From contig NZ_FZNV01000001.1 in NCBI RefSeq assembly GCF_900188415.1, positions 1,132,438-1,196,437 on the forward strand: DNA of 64,000 nt, in the 5' to 3' direction. Below are positions 51,476 to 60,995 of this stretch, piece by piece. The translations under genes were made by a program, and so were the position numbers. This stretch comes from Maribacter sedimenticola (GTDB lineage: Bacteria; Bacteroidota; Bacteroidia; Flavobacteriales; Flavobacteriaceae). Position 1 is the stretch's first letter. Each line of letters begins with the position of its first letter. The notes below the pieces were generated by a model, which worked only from the letters and a program-made list of their open reading frames with translations, had not been told where the DNA came from and made no database searches.

Positions 51476-52699
51476 TTATCTATTTGCGGTCAGTTCACAG
51501 ATTCTAACGATTACTTCTACGGCCTTTTGCATACTTTCTACAGGTACGTATTCATATTTACCATGAAAATTATGTCCTCCGGCAAAAATATTGGGACAGG
51601 GCAGGCCCATAAAACTAAGTTGGGAACCGTCCGTGCCTCCGCGTATAGATTTTATGATGGGCTTAATACCAATGTCTTCCATAGCTCTCTGGGCAATTTC
51701 TACAATATGGAACACAGGTTCCACTTTTTCTTTCATATTAAAATATTGGTCTTTGATCTCTAAGGTTATACAATCGTCATATGCTTGATTATACTTTTTT
51801 ACAATTGCCTGTATAAGTTCTTTTCTCCGAAGAAAATGGTCCATATCATGATCTCTAATAATCATTTCAATAGTGGCATTTTCAATTTCACCATTTAGGG
51901 TATGAACATGAAAAAATCCTTCCCTTCCGGTAGTTTCCTCTGGGATTTCGTGTCTGGGAAGATCTTCAATAATTTTATTGGCAATGATCACCGCATTGAC
52001 CATTTTACCCTTGGCATAGCCCGGATGAACACTTTTACCCGAAATGGAAATAGTTGCACTTGCCGCATTGAAATTTTCATATTCCAATTCCCCTATTTGG
52101 CTACCGTCCATGGTATAGGCCCATTGGGCACCAAATTTTTCCACATCAAATTTATGGGCGCCTCTTCCAATTTCTTCATCTGGCGTAAAAGCTATTTTAA
52201 TGGTACCATGTTTAATTTCCGGATTGTGTATTAAGTGTTCCATAGCGGTTACAATCTCCGTGATACCAGCTTTGTCATCTGCGCCTAATAGGGTAGTGCC
52301 ATCCGTAGTTATAATCGTCTGGCCTATATATTGCAATAGATCATCAAAATAAGAAGAGGAAAGTATAATGTTTTTTTCTTCGTTCAGTATAATATCATGA
52401 CCATTGTAATTTTCGATTATTTGAGGACGCACGTTCGTACCTGAAAAATCTGGCGATGTATCAAAATGGGCAATAAATCCTATTGTAGGTACCTCGTGCT
52501 CCACGTTAGCCGGTAATGTGGCCATTATATATGCGTTCTCATCTATGGTGACATCATGTAGACCAATACTACGCAGTTCATCCACTAACTTATGGGCTAA
52601 AATCCATTGTTTTTCTGTACTTGGGGTAGATTCTGATGTAGGGTCGCTCTGGGTGTCTATAGTGACATAACTGATAAAGCGGTCAATAATATGTTGCAT
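51476..52699 (-). CDS. pepT: Peptidase T (tripeptide aminopeptidase)
   Basis: 407 aa, M20B family. Zinc ligands and catalytic residues fall in IAHFDTSPDFSG near residue 76 (His, Asp), LGADDKAGITEI near 138 (bridging Asp), FTPDEEIGRGAHKFD near 170 (catalytic Glu pair), and TDGSQLSF near 354; the final His is in IFAGGHNFHGKYEYV. It removes the N-terminal residue of tripeptides in the cytosol. A TATTTTTG box lies 16 bases upstream. Followed by the YdeI-like gene. Confidence 0.95.
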   Translation of the reverse strand: MQHIIDRFISYVTIDTQSDPTSESTPSTEKQWILAHKLVDELRSIGLHDVTIDENAYIMATLPANVEHEVPTIGFIAHFDTSPDFSGTNVRPQIIENYNGHDIILNEEKNIILSSSYFDDLLQYIGQTIITTDGTTLLGADDKAGITEIVTAMEHLIHNPEIKHGTIKIAFTPDEEIGRGAHKFDVEKFGAQWAYTMDGSQIGELEYENFNAASATISISGKSVHPGYAKGKMVNAVIIANKIIEDLPRHEIPEETTGREGFFHVHTLNGEIENATIEMIIRDHDMDHFLRRKELIQAIVKKYNQAYDDCITLEIKDQYFNMKEKVEPVFHIVEIAQRAMEDIGIKPIIKSIRGGTDGSQLSFMGLPCPNIFAGGHNFHGKYEYVPVESMQKAVEVIVRICELTANR

Positions 52700-52715
52700 A
52701 GTAAAATGGTTTTAT

Positions 52716-52723
52716 CAAAAATA
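52716..52723 (-). promoter_or_regulatory. -7 box of pepT
   Basis: Minus strand TATTTTTG, matching TAnnTTTG, 16 bases before the ATG. Confidence 0.45.
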
Positions 52724-52771
52724 GGGTTATAAATTGTAATTTAGTAAACCTAAGTTTCTATACTATATACA

Positions 52772-53218
52772 ATGCGGCGAACAGGTTTTTTTAGTTTACT
52801 ATGGTTATGTCTCAATGTTTCCTATATATGTGCTCAAGCAGATTGTGTATTGGGCGTGGGGGTAACCAATGACACGGTAATTTCAAATGTCTTTCAATTG
52901 AATGAAGCACAAAAACAACAACTGCTAAATTTTGGTGCCGAGGTAAAATATAGGAATGGGCTGCTTAATACTGAATTACGGAACATTAAAGAGCGACATC
53001 CACAAAGTACGGTAACGGAATTGCGAAATTTGGCAGAAAAGTATAAGGAGGTCATGGACAGTATGGCAAGGGTGCAAACCATGTTGGACAAAAGAATGTT
53101 GGCCCTGTTCAACCCTAAGCAATATCAGTTATACCAATTGCTTTGCAAAGAAGCATCGCGCTCTCCTTTTTTAGTGGAGCCAACGGTATATTCAGATAGT
53201 CTTTACCATAAAAACTGA
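52772..53218 (+). CDS. Secreted helical protein, unknown function
   Basis: 148 aa. Signal peptide 1-21 (SYICA-Q), then a mostly helical mature protein with FQLNEAQKQQLLNFGAEVKYRNGLLNTEL, LRNLAEKYKEVMDSMARVQTMLDKRMLALFNPKQYQLYQLLC. The helical hairpin with NPxQ resembles Spy/CpxP-like (LTxxQ) periplasmic proteins, but the LTxxQ motif itself is absent. Function unknown. Divergent from pepT and 62 bases upstream of pyrD. Confidence 0.7.
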   Translation: MRRTGFFSLLWLCLNVSYICAQADCVLGVGVTNDTVISNVFQLNEAQKQQLLNFGAEVKYRNGLLNTELRNIKERHPQSTVTELRNLAEKYKEVMDSMARVQTMLDKRMLALFNPKQYQLYQLLCKEASRSPFLVEPTVYSDSLYHKN

Positions 53219-53253
53219 TGCTGAATTGCAATAGAATTTCAATTACACTTTTG

Positions 53254-53261
53254 TATTTTTG
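53254..53261 (+). promoter_or_regulatory. -7 box of pyrD
   Basis: TATTTTTG, matching TAnnTTTG and followed by CAGC, 19 bases before the pyrD ATG. A TTG at 53226 is 25 bases upstream, slightly far. Confidence 0.5.
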
Positions 53262-53280
53262 CAGCACCTAAAATAATTCA

Positions 53281-54318
53281 ATGTACAGGCTTCTCATTAG
53301 ACCTATTCTGTTTCTGTTAGACCCGGAAAAAGTTCATTATTTAAGTTTTTCAAGCATAAAGTTTCTGTCCAGAATAGGATTGTCAGGACTAATAAGGTCA
53401 ATGTTCTTGGTTCAGGACAAGCGTTTGGAACGTGAACTTTTTGGATTAAAATTCCAGAATCCTGTTGGTCTAGCTGCAGGTTTCGATAAAAATGCGGTTC
53501 TCTATAACGAGCTTTCAAATTTTGGATTCGGTTTTATAGAAATAGGTACGCTTACCCCTAAGCCGCAAGCAGGCAATCCTAAAAAAAGACTGTTTCGACT
53601 AAAGGCCGATAAAGCAATTATTAACCGTATGGGCTTTAATAATCAAGGGGTTTTTGAAGCAGTGGAGAATTTAAAAAAGGAACATAATGTACTTATAGGC
53701 GGTAATATCGGTAAAAATAAAGTTACCCCTAACAATGAGGCCATTAAAGATTACCTTATTTGTTTTGATGCCCTTTTTGATTATGTGGATTATTTTGTGG
53801 TCAATGTCAGTTCACCTAATACCCCTGGGTTAAGGGAGTTGCAGGATAAGGAACCGCTTACCGCTTTATTGAACGAACTTCAATTAGAGAATGCAAAGCT
53901 TAGTAAAAGAAAGAATACGGAGCGTAAACCTATTTTGCTGAAAATTGCGCCAGATCTTACGGATAGCCAATTATATGATATTATTGATATTGTAAGCCTT
54001 ACAAGTATAGATGGGGTAATTGCTACCAATACCACTATTTCAAGGGATAACCTAAAGTCCCATGCCTTATTGGTAGAGGAAAAAGGTGGATTGAGTGGTG
54101 CTCCTTTAAAGGATAGAAGTACAGAAGTTATTCGTTTCCTTGCGGAAAAAAGTAACAAGGCATTTCCAATTATTGGTGTAGGGGGTATTCATTCTGCACA
54201 GGATGCCATAGAAAAACTAGAGGCTGGTGCAGATTTAATTCAATTATGGACAGGTTTTGTGTATGAGGGTCCTGCACTTGTCAAAGAAATAAACCAGAAA
54301 CTTCTGGAAAAGTCTTAA
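53281..54318 (+). CDS. pyrD: Dihydroorotate dehydrogenase (quinone), class 2
   Basis: 345 aa. The N-terminal amphipathic helix [23 protein letters not shown] is the membrane-docking helix of class 2 enzymes, absent in class 1. FMN-barrel motifs: [13 protein letters not shown] near 60, [24 protein letters not shown] near 82-105, [15 protein letters not shown] near 178 (Ser base) and [12 protein letters not shown] near 300. It oxidises dihydroorotate and passes electrons to menaquinone. It belongs with pyrF at 4.3 kb. Confidence 0.96.
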   Translation: MYRLLIRPILFLLDPEKVHYLSFSSIKFLSRIGLSGLIRSMFLVQDKRLERELFGLKFQNPVGLAAGFDKNAVLYNELSNFGFGFIEIGTLTPKPQAGNPKKRLFRLKADKAIINRMGFNNQGVFEAVENLKKEHNVLIGGNIGKNKVTPNNEAIKDYLICFDALFDYVDYFVVNVSSPNTPGLRELQDKEPLTALLNELQLENAKLSKRKNTERKPILLKIAPDLTDSQLYDIIDIVSLTSIDGVIATNTTISRDNLKSHALLVEEKGGLSGAPLKDRSTEVIRFLAEKSNKAFPIIGVGGIHSAQDAIEKLEAGADLIQLWTGFVYEGPALVKEINQKLLEKS

Positions 54319-54350
54319 CTAGAGAAATTAACTTTGATTCTTAAAATAAA

Positions 54351-54383
54351 ACAGCCTTTAGATATATAAAACCTAAAGGCTGT
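54351..54383 (-). terminator. Terminator of the Dabb gene
   Basis: Eleven-base-pair stem ACAGCCTTTAG / CTAAAGGCTGT with an eleven-base loop; on the minus strand followed by TTTTATTTTAAG. It may also serve pyrD. Confidence 0.65.
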
Positions 54384-54400
54384 CGTGATTTTTAATGTAT

Positions 54401-54808
54401 TTATTTGGTCCAATAATCAATGACAAGTACATCTTCTAAGTGTGGGGTCAAAACCGCCCCAAATGCTTTGTGGTCTGGATGGGGTAAATAAATGGCGCGA
54501 TCTTCCTCACTTTTAAAGGTTAGGAAAAATGCATGGGTAAATCCTTTGTCCAGACCTTCTGGGCTATTGTTTGTTCCCCATTCATAACCTTGTATTTGTT
54601 CAATTTTAGATGGTAGGGCACTAAAAGCCGCTTCAACCTTATCTATTTGTTCCGTGGTAGTCCCTTGCTTAAATTTAAAAAGAACTACATGTCTTAAAAG
54701 ACTATCGGTCTTGGTCATAATTTCTTCATTTAATTTTTGAGGTGTTGTGGCATGGGCATTAGCTATAAATGCCAACCCTGCCAGAAATACTACTATTTTA
54801 ATTTTCAT
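54401..54808 (-). CDS. Secreted Dabb-domain (stress-responsive A/B barrel) protein
   Basis: 135 aa from ATG 54808, which opens with a signal peptide (MKIKIVVFLAGLAFIANAHA). Residues 35-135 are a Dabb ferredoxin-like domain: LLRHVVLFKFKQGTTTEQIDKVEAAF, the GYEWGTNNSPEGLDKGFTHAFFLTF segment and DVLVIDYW at the end. Most relatives are cytosolic; here it is exported. Function unknown. An upstream frame start at 54829 adds seven residues and is less likely. Confidence 0.85.
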   Translation of the reverse strand: MKIKIVVFLAGLAFIANAHATTPQKLNEEIMTKTDSLLRHVVLFKFKQGTTTEQIDKVEAAFSALPSKIEQIQGYEWGTNNSPEGLDKGFTHAFFLTFKSEEDRAIYLPHPDHKAFGAVLTPHLEDVLVIDYWTK

Positions 54809-54894
54809 GGTGTCATTAATTTTAAACAAGATATTAAAAATAGGACGAATTAAACCATATTCGTAATTTTCAACATTAACTAAATGCTATACAA

Positions 54895-55518
54895 TTGAAT
54901 TACGAGGTTTTACTGGCATTTTCAATGGCCACGTTTTTACTGTCCCTGTCCCCGGGCCCTGATAATATTTTTGTGTTGATTCAAAGTATGGGTAATGGCA
55001 AAAAATACGGACTGGCCGTTGTTGCAGGACTTATGACGGGTTGTTTAGTGCATACAACACTTTTGGCTATAGGGGTTTCGGTTCTAATAAAGAACAATCC
55101 TGTAATTTTTAATATGATCCGGTTCTTTGGTTCCGCATATTTAATTTATTTGGCATTAATGGTCTATAAAAGCGACGATAGGATTCAGATAACAAAAACT
55201 TCGGTTAATTCAAAAAGCTATTTGGCGCTCTATAAACAAGGTTTTATAATGAATGTTTTAAACCCCAAGGTCACTATTTTTTTTCTAGCCTTTTTTCCTG
55301 GATTTCTTTTTTCGGAAACATTGAGTACAGCGTTTCAATTCTACATTCTAGGTTTTTTGTTCATTTTTATATCTTCAATAGTTTTTGGCGGTATTGCATT
55401 ATTATCGGGTCAAGTGTCAACCTTTTTGACCGCAAATGAGCGTACTGGCTACCTATTAAAATGGTTGCAGATCGTAGTATTTGTTGGTATCGCCATTTAT
55501 TTACTTTTTAGTTGGTAA
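54895..55518 (+). CDS. LysE-family amino acid exporter
   Basis: 207 aa, six transmembrane helices. The LysE/RhtB opening SPGPDNIFVLIQSMGNGKKYGLAVVAGLMTGCLVHT near residue 19-54 is typical, as is NPKVTIFFLAFFPGF near 120. It likely exports an amino acid or small derivative from the cytosol. Start is TTG at 54895; the ATG at 54884 runs into a stop. It is close to the HMG-CoA lyase gene, 49 bases downstream, so co-transcription is possible. Confidence 0.9.
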   Translation: MNYEVLLAFSMATFLLSLSPGPDNIFVLIQSMGNGKKYGLAVVAGLMTGCLVHTTLLAIGVSVLIKNNPVIFNMIRFFGSAYLIYLALMVYKSDDRIQITKTSVNSKSYLALYKQGFIMNVLNPKVTIFFLAFFPGFLFSETLSTAFQFYILGFLFIFISSIVFGGIALLSGQVSTFLTANERTGYLLKWLQIVVFVGIAIYLLFSW

Positions 55519-55567
55519 TTAGAAGAAATTACCCAACTTACTTATTTAGAGTTCGTATTTTTACATC

Positions 55568-56437
55568 ATGTCAAATACCAAGGTTAAGATCATTGAATGT
55601 CCACGTGATGCCATGCAAGGTATCAAGGATTTTATACCTACCCCACAAAAGGTAAGGTATATTCAATCATTATTGGGTTGCGGTTTTGATACCTTGGACT
55701 TTGGCAGCTTTGTTTCTCCCAAGGCTATTCCACAAATGGTAGATACGGCCAAGGTATTGGGTGAGTTGGACCTGTCGGGAACCTCTACAAAATTGTTGTC
55801 CATTGTGGCGAATGTTAGGGGAGCGCAAGATGCCGTTTCCCATCCTGAAATTGATTATTTGGGATTTCCGTTTTCCATTTCGGAAAATTTTCAAATGCGC
55901 AATACACATAAGACCATAGCGGAGTCCGTAGAGACATTACAGGAAATGTTTAATCTTGCAGATGCAGCCAATAAAGAAGTGGTCACTTATATTTCCATGG
56001 GATTTGGAAATCCTTATGGCGATCCATGGAATGTTGATATTGTGGGTGAGTGGACAGAGAAATTGGCCAAAATGGGAGCACGGATTTTATCGCTTTCCGA
56101 TACGGTAGGATCTTCGGATCCTGAAACCATTTCATATTTGTTTTCCAATTTGATTCCTTCGTATCCAGACATTGAATTTGGAGCCCACTTACATACTATA
56201 CCGAGTAAATGGCACGAAAAAATACATGCGGCCTACCTTGCTGGTTGTCGTAGATTTGATGGCGCTATTCAAGGTTTTGGCGGCTGTCCAATGGCAAAGG
56301 ACGATTTAACGGGCAATATGCCTACGGAAAAAATGCTATCTTATTTTACTACAAAAAAAGCGGAAATGGGCGTAAACTGGATGGCTTTTGAAGCCGCTTA
56401 TAATAAAGCAACGGAATTATTTTCGGCCTATCATTGA
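55568..56437 (+). CDS. Hydroxymethylglutaryl-CoA lyase
   Basis: 289 aa. TIM-barrel HMGL fold. Metal-binding/catalytic segments: VKIIECPRDAMQGI near residue 6, DFGSFVSPKAIPQM near 44, GAHLHTIPSKW near 207 and the catalytic Cys loop FGGCPMAKDDLTGN near 238. It splits HMG-CoA into acetyl-CoA and acetoacetate in leucine breakdown. The other leucine-degradation genes are not adjacent. The metal and substrate residues I can see are complete. Confidence 0.93.
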   Translation: MSNTKVKIIECPRDAMQGIKDFIPTPQKVRYIQSLLGCGFDTLDFGSFVSPKAIPQMVDTAKVLGELDLSGTSTKLLSIVANVRGAQDAVSHPEIDYLGFPFSISENFQMRNTHKTIAESVETLQEMFNLADAANKEVVTYISMGFGNPYGDPWNVDIVGEWTEKLAKMGARILSLSDTVGSSDPETISYLFSNLIPSYPDIEFGAHLHTIPSKWHEKIHAAYLAGCRRFDGAIQGFGGCPMAKDDLTGNMPTEKMLSYFTTKKAEMGVNWMAFEAAYNKATELFSAYH

Positions 56438-56544
56438 TAACATGAAATGTTTGGATCAAAACCTTAATAACAGTTATTACTTTAATTTAGATTTAGTACA
56501 AATAAACTTTGTAAACAGGTATCATTTGGTTTAAATACATCATT

Positions 56545-56649
56545 ATGATTTCGGGAATTTTGATGACGGCCACGTATACAATTTCGGCATTGGTCGTTCT
56601 TCTGCAATTATGTAAACCGGTTCATAAAGAACAAGCGTTAAATCAATAA
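56545..56649 (+). CDS. Possible 34-aa membrane peptide upstream of guaB
   Basis: ATG 56545 to TAA 56647-56649, 34 residues with one hydrophobic helix (4-23, GILMTATYTISALVVLLQL) and a charged end KPVHKEQALNQ. Its stop is eight bases before the guaB -7 box. No good promoter box was found, so it is only a candidate. Confidence 0.3.
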   Translation: MISGILMTATYTISALVVLLQLCKPVHKEQALNQ

Positions 56650-56656
56650 TATTCAC

Positions 56657-56664
56657 TATATTTG
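56657..56664 (+). promoter_or_regulatory. -7 box of guaB
   Basis: TATATTTG, matching TAnnTTTG and followed by CACG, 24 bases before the ATG at 56689. Its TTG is the false start at 56662. Confidence 0.55.
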
Positions 56665-56688
56665 CACGCAATTAAATCCTTAATTGCT

Positions 56689-58161
56689 ATGCAAGCCCAC
56701 CAAAATAAAATACTAGGAGAAGGTCTAACATACGATGACGTATTGTTGGTACCTGCCTTTTCAGATGTGCTTCCGAGGGAAGTAAGCATCCAAACAAAAT
56801 TTACAAGAAATATTACAATCAATGTGCCGATTATTTCTGCTGCAATGGATACCGTTACGGAGTCCAGAATGGCAATTGCCATGGCGCAAGAAGGTGGTAT
56901 TGGAGTATTGCATAAGAACATGACCATAGAGCAGCAGGCTATGAAGGTCAGGAAAGTTAAAAGGGCGGAAAGCGGTATGATTTTAGATCCCGTGACCCTT
57001 CCATTAAATTCTAAGGTCAAGGATGCCAAGGCCAGCATGAAGGAACATAGTATTGGAGGTATTCCTATAGTGGATGCCCAAGGTAAACTGTTAGGTATCG
57101 TCACCAATAGAGATCTTCGTTTTGAAAAGAATGTTGAAAGGCCTATTTCAGAGGTAATGACCTCCAAAAATTTGGTAACGGCAGATGAAGGTACCTCGCT
57201 CTCCGAAGCAGAGGATATTTTACAACAGCATAAGATTGAAAAATTACCTGTTGTAACCAAGGATAATACGCTTGTTGGACTCATTACGTTTAGGGATATT
57301 ACAAAATTGACCCAAAAACCAAGTGCCAATAAAGATCAGTATGGTAGATTACGTGTAGCGGCAGCCTTAGGGGTTACCGCAGATGCCGTAGATAGGGCAG
57401 AGGCCTTGGTCAATGCGGGGGTAGATGCTGTGGTAATCGATACTGCGCACGGGCATACAAAAGGTGTGGTATCAGTTTTGAAGGCGGTAAAAAATAAATT
57501 TCCCGATCTGGAGGTTATTGTTGGGAACATTGCTACGGGCGAGGCCGCAAAATATTTGGTAGAGGCCGGTGCAGATGCCGTAAAGGTTGGTATAGGTCCA
57601 GGCTCAATTTGTACAACTAGGGTCGTTGCCGGTGTAGGATTTCCTCAATTTTCTGCAGTTCTAGAAGTATCTGCGGCCATAAAAGGTTCTGGCGTACCCG
57701 TAATTGCAGATGGCGGTATCCGTTATACGGGAGATATCCCTAAGGCAATTGCAGCAGGGGCGGATACCGTAATGCTTGGTTCTCTCTTGGCAGGTACAAA
57801 AGAATCTCCTGGAGAAACCATCATTTACGAAGGTAGAAAGTTTAAGTCTTATAGAGGTATGGGTTCCGTGGAAGCCATGAAGCAAGGTAGTAAGGATCGT
57901 TACTTTCAAGATGTAGAGGATGATATTAAAAAGTTGGTGCCAGAAGGTATTGTTGGGCGTGTACCGTATAAAGGAGATTTGTTCGAAAGTATCCATCAGT
58001 TCGTTGGCGGACTAAAAGCAGGAATGGGATATTGTGGGGCCAAGGATATAGCCACATTGAAGGAAACTGGGCGATTTGTGAAAATTACTGCTAGTGGAAT
58101 CAATGAAAGTCATCCTCATGATGTAACCATTACCAAGGAAAGCCCTAACTATAGTAGGTAA
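56689..58161 (+). CDS. guaB: IMP dehydrogenase
   Basis: 490 aa from ATG 56689; a frame from TTG 56662 adds nine residues but its start lies in the promoter -7 box. The barrel holds the catalytic Cys308 in [13 protein letters not shown] and the flap motif [26 protein letters not shown] near 375. Two CBS domains (about 90-205) follow the first strands: [22 protein letters not shown] and [22 protein letters not shown], which bind adenine or guanine nucleotides. Makes XMP, the committed step to GMP. It has its own promoter and terminator. Confidence 0.97.
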   Translation: MQAHQNKILGEGLTYDDVLLVPAFSDVLPREVSIQTKFTRNITINVPIISAAMDTVTESRMAIAMAQEGGIGVLHKNMTIEQQAMKVRKVKRAESGMILDPVTLPLNSKVKDAKASMKEHSIGGIPIVDAQGKLLGIVTNRDLRFEKNVERPISEVMTSKNLVTADEGTSLSEAEDILQQHKIEKLPVVTKDNTLVGLITFRDITKLTQKPSANKDQYGRLRVAAALGVTADAVDRAEALVNAGVDAVVIDTAHGHTKGVVSVLKAVKNKFPDLEVIVGNIATGEAAKYLVEAGADAVKVGIGPGSICTTRVVAGVGFPQFSAVLEVSAAIKGSGVPVIADGGIRYTGDIPKAIAAGADTVMLGSLLAGTKESPGETIIYEGRKFKSYRGMGSVEAMKQGSKDRYFQDVEDDIKKLVPEGIVGRVPYKGDLFESIHQFVGGLKAGMGYCGAKDIATLKETGRFVKITASGINESHPHDVTITKESPNYSR

Positions 58162-58178
58162 TTTCTATTGTGTATAAA

Positions 58179-58207
58179 AAAAAGAGGTCCGTTATGGACC
58201 TCTTTTT
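58179..58207. terminator. Bidirectional terminator between guaB and the thioredoxin-like gene
   Basis: Twelve-base-pair stem AAAAAGAGGTCC / GGACCTCTTTTT with a five-base loop, between convergent genes. Confidence 0.85.
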
Positions 58208-58223
58208 TTATATCAATTATTTA

Positions 58224-58760
58224 TTATTTCCCGGGTTTTCCCGCATAAGTGTTCCAATCCTTTTCCAAATAAATGTCATCACCAAAATAACGGGCAATGT
58301 TCAAAAACGGTTTTGGTTTTTGATACCCTGGTACCGGTGAAAGCATATTCAGTTCCTCGTCTAAAAATATAGTGGTTGGGTAACTTAATCTACCTTGCAT
58401 CAAAGTGGCTGCAAATTCGTGATATCCCTTTCTGCCGGACGGTACAAATTTATAGGTCTTTCCTTTATAGACTATGGGCTCTTTTCCTTCTCCGTCAAGT
58501 TTTACCATATAGTAGTTTTCAGACATATATGCGGCAACTTCAGGATTTTGAAAGGTATCCTTGTCCATCTTCTTACACCATCCGCACCAATCCGTATACA
58601 CATCAATGAATACTTTTTTAGGATTTTCAGCGGTTGCGCTCAAGTTTGCGGCCTCATCCCAAGTTAGCCATTTGACTTCTTGGGCAAAACCTTGTAATGT
58701 ACCTAATAAGAACGCAAGGCCTAAAATTATATTAGTAGAGGAAAAGAAAGATCGTTTCAT
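58224..58760 (-). CDS. Exported thioredoxin-fold protein (CGWC)
   Basis: 178 aa. Signal peptide 1-26 (GFA-Q), thioredoxin-7-like domain with the active site C59-G-W-C62 in VYTDWCGWCKKM and the cis-Pro loop RLSYPTTIFLD near 134. Periplasmic; the CGWC motif and KKMDKDTF extension are typical of DUF255/thioredoxin-7 proteins that reduce or oxidise other exported proteins. A minus-strand TAGTTTTG box (58792-58799) is 31 bases upstream. Convergent with guaB. Confidence 0.88.
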   Translation of the reverse strand: MKRSFFSSTNIILGLAFLLGTLQGFAQEVKWLTWDEAANLSATAENPKKVFIDVYTDWCGWCKKMDKDTFQNPEVAAYMSENYYMVKLDGEGKEPIVYKGKTYKFVPSGRKGYHEFAATLMQGRLSYPTTIFLDEELNMLSPVPGYQKPKPFLNIARYFGDDIYLEKDWNTYAGKPGK

Positions 58761-58791
58761 AATTTTTTAATGGTTAGTCCAATAACTATAC

Positions 58792-58799
58792 CAAAACTA
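58792..58799 (-). promoter_or_regulatory. -7 box of the exported thioredoxin gene
   Basis: Minus strand TAGTTTTG, matching TAnnTTTG, 31 bases before the ATG at 58760. It lies within the 3' untranslated region of lysA. Confidence 0.4.
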
Positions 58800-58816
58800 A
58801 CGTTTTTTCCTTTCCT

Positions 58817-60055
58817 TTATTTTACTTTTTCAACTTCTTTTACGGCAAATAAGTCCTTAATGTCCACTTGGTTGCGTATTAAATCATCAAAAGTTTCCCT
58901 TTCCCTAATAAGAATAGCTTTGCCCTTATGCCAAAGTACCTCTGGTGGTCTAAACCTTGAGTTGTAGTTACTTGCCATTGTAAAACAATAGGCCCCGGCA
59001 TTTTTAAAGCAAAGAATATCTCCTTCGGTAATTTCGTTTATTCTTTTATTGCTTGCAAAAGTATCCGTCTCACAGATATATCCTACAACGGAATAATACC
59101 GCTCCCTACCTTTTGGATTGGAGATGTTTTTGATGGTGTGCGTTGCACCGTACAACATAGGACGAATTAAATGATTAAATCCAGAATCTATACTGGCAAA
59201 AACGGTAGATGTCGTTTGCTTTACAACATTTACTTTCGCCAAGAACAGACCGGCCTCACTAACCAAAAATTTACCAGGCTCAAACGCCAATGTAAGATCC
59301 TTTCCGTATTCCTTGCAGAATTCATTAAATCTACTTCCTAATTTTTTGCCTAATTCCTCAACATTGGTTTCAATATCACCTTCTTTGTAAGGAACCTTAA
59401 AACCACTACCAAAATCTATAAACTCAAGATTCTTGAAATTACGGGCCGTATCAAATAATATTTCAGATGCATATAAAAACACATCGATATCCAAAATATC
59501 GCTTCCGGTATGCATGTGTATACCATTAATATTCATTTTGGTCAATTCAACAATACGCAATAAATGAGGAATTTGGTGAATGCTAATTCCAAATTTAGAG
59601 TCTATATGGCCTACTGATATATTTGAATTTCCACCTGCCATTACATGTGGGTTGATCCTTATACAAACAGGTACATTTGGATGTTTGCTACCAAACTGCT
59701 CCAATATGGAAAGGTTATCTATATTGATGCGAACACCAAGTTTTGATGCCTCTTCTATTTCTTCCAAAGAAACCCCGTTAGGTGTAAAAATGATCGATTC
59801 GGGTTTAAATCCGGCCATTAACCCTAATTGTACCTCTTGTATGGAAACCGTATCCAGACCACTGCCCAGACTGTTCATTAATTTTAATATAGTAATATTG
59901 GACAACGCCTTGGCCGCATAATTCAGTTTTAATTTCTTTACCGATCCAAAAGCTTTTGTCAATCTATTAAATTGAGATACTATTTTACCCGAGTCATAAA
60001 CATATACCGGATCACCGTAGGTTTTTGCTATTTGCAATAAATCCTCATTATTCAT
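58817..60055 (-). CDS. lysA: Diaminopimelate decarboxylase
   Basis: 412 aa, group IV PLP decarboxylase. The PLP lysine is K49 in NYAAKALSN; the phosphate-binding glycines lie in FIDFGSGFKVPY near 218, EPGKFLVSEAG near 262, and the active-site loop CETDTF near 339 with the following ASNYNSRFRPPEVL near 370 binding the substrate. Decarboxylates meso-diaminopimelate to lysine, which also supplies the cell wall precursor branch. No other lysine gene is adjacent. Only its own promoter is expected. Confidence 0.95.
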   Translation of the reverse strand: MNNEDLLQIAKTYGDPVYVYDSGKIVSQFNRLTKAFGSVKKLKLNYAAKALSNITILKLMNSLGSGLDTVSIQEVQLGLMAGFKPESIIFTPNGVSLEEIEEASKLGVRINIDNLSILEQFGSKHPNVPVCIRINPHVMAGGNSNISVGHIDSKFGISIHQIPHLLRIVELTKMNINGIHMHTGSDILDIDVFLYASEILFDTARNFKNLEFIDFGSGFKVPYKEGDIETNVEELGKKLGSRFNEFCKEYGKDLTLAFEPGKFLVSEAGLFLAKVNVVKQTTSTVFASIDSGFNHLIRPMLYGATHTIKNISNPKGRERYYSVVGYICETDTFASNKRINEITEGDILCFKNAGAYCFTMASNYNSRFRPPEVLWHKGKAILIRERETFDDLIRNQVDIKDLFAVKEVEKVK

Positions 60056-60166
60056 ACGATCATTTTTTTTACGAATTTAGTTTTCTAAATGGAATGTGGC
60101 AAAAAAAATAACAGAAAAATGATTAAAATAACAAATTGTGTTATATGAAACAATTTGACATTTCTT

Positions 60167-60194
60167 TTGTTTTGCCACAAGGCAAATACCTTTG
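60167..60194 (+). promoter_or_regulatory. Promoter of the Lon-substrate-domain gene
   Basis: TTG at 60167-60169, 17-base spacer, TACCTTTG at 60187-60194, 12 bases before the ATG at 60207. Matches the Bacteroidota -33/-7 consensus well. Confidence 0.6.
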
Positions 60195-60206
60195 TATTTT
60201 TATATA

Positions 60207-60845
60207 ATGAAATTACCCTTATTTCCTTTACAGTCTATATTCTATCCGGGGGAGACCGTGCCATTACATATTTTTGAAGAGCGATATAAACAATTGATCA
60301 ATGACTGCCGTGATGAGGCAATAACATTTGGCATTCCTGTATATATCAATAATAAAATGGAATACGGTGTTGAGGTACAGCTTGTGGAAGTGGTTACCAC
60401 TTATGATAACGGAGAGATGGATGTAGTGTGCGTGGCAAGGCAAGTTTTTAAGTTGTTGGACTTTGACCCTATAATGTCCGGTAAATTATATGCTGGGGGA
60501 ATCGTTAAGTTGATCGATTATGATTATGAAGCCAGTGTGGAAAAGAAAAAAACTGTTTTAGAAGGTATTCAACAGTTATATGCTATGATGGAAGTTCCTT
60601 TTAAGGAAATCAAGGTCAATGAATTCAATAGTTTTACCTTGGCACATAAAATAGGTCTATCCTTTGAACAGGAATATCAATTGTTGCAAATACCGAATGA
60701 AAATGACCGTTTAAATTTTATCAGTCTACATTTGACCTCTATGATAACAGTACTAGGACAAGTGGAACGTACCAAAAAAATTATAGAGCTCAATGGTCAT
60801 TTTAAAAATTTTGACCCATTGGATTTTAAAAATATAGATATGTAG
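60207..60845 (+). CDS. Lon substrate-binding-domain protein
   Basis: 212 aa from ATG 60207; a TTG at 60192 lies in the -7 box and adds five residues, so it is rejected. The N-terminal Lon domain (LPLFPLQSIFYPGETVPLHIFEERYKQLINDC) and a beta-rich middle are visible, but no ATPase or protease domain follows. Such standalone LON-domain proteins are widespread; their partner is unknown. Cytosolic. Confidence 0.88.
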   Translation: MKLPLFPLQSIFYPGETVPLHIFEERYKQLINDCRDEAITFGIPVYINNKMEYGVEVQLVEVVTTYDNGEMDVVCVARQVFKLLDFDPIMSGKLYAGGIVKLIDYDYEASVEKKKTVLEGIQQLYAMMEVPFKEIKVNEFNSFTLAHKIGLSFEQEYQLLQIPNENDRLNFISLHLTSMITVLGQVERTKKIIELNGHFKNFDPLDFKNIDM

Positions 60846-60962
60846 GGCTGATTTTAGGTGTAATTTGTGGTAATTGGCTATGCATATAGGACATGAACCA
60901 TTATTTTTTTACAGAATATCCAATTAATCACCCGTATTTTTAGATTATAACCTCCTGTTTCC

Positions 60963-60970
60963 TATTTTTG
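60963..60970 (+). promoter_or_regulatory. -7 box of sucC
   Basis: TATTTTTG, matching TAnnTTTG, 25 bases before the ATG at 60996. Confidence 0.5.
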
Positions 60971-60995
60971 TCAAACAATTAAAATCACCATATAT

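Noticed and set aside
56643..57329. A 228-codon minus-strand frame opposite guaB
   Set aside because: Lies wholly over a well-supported guaB; composition is not protein-like.
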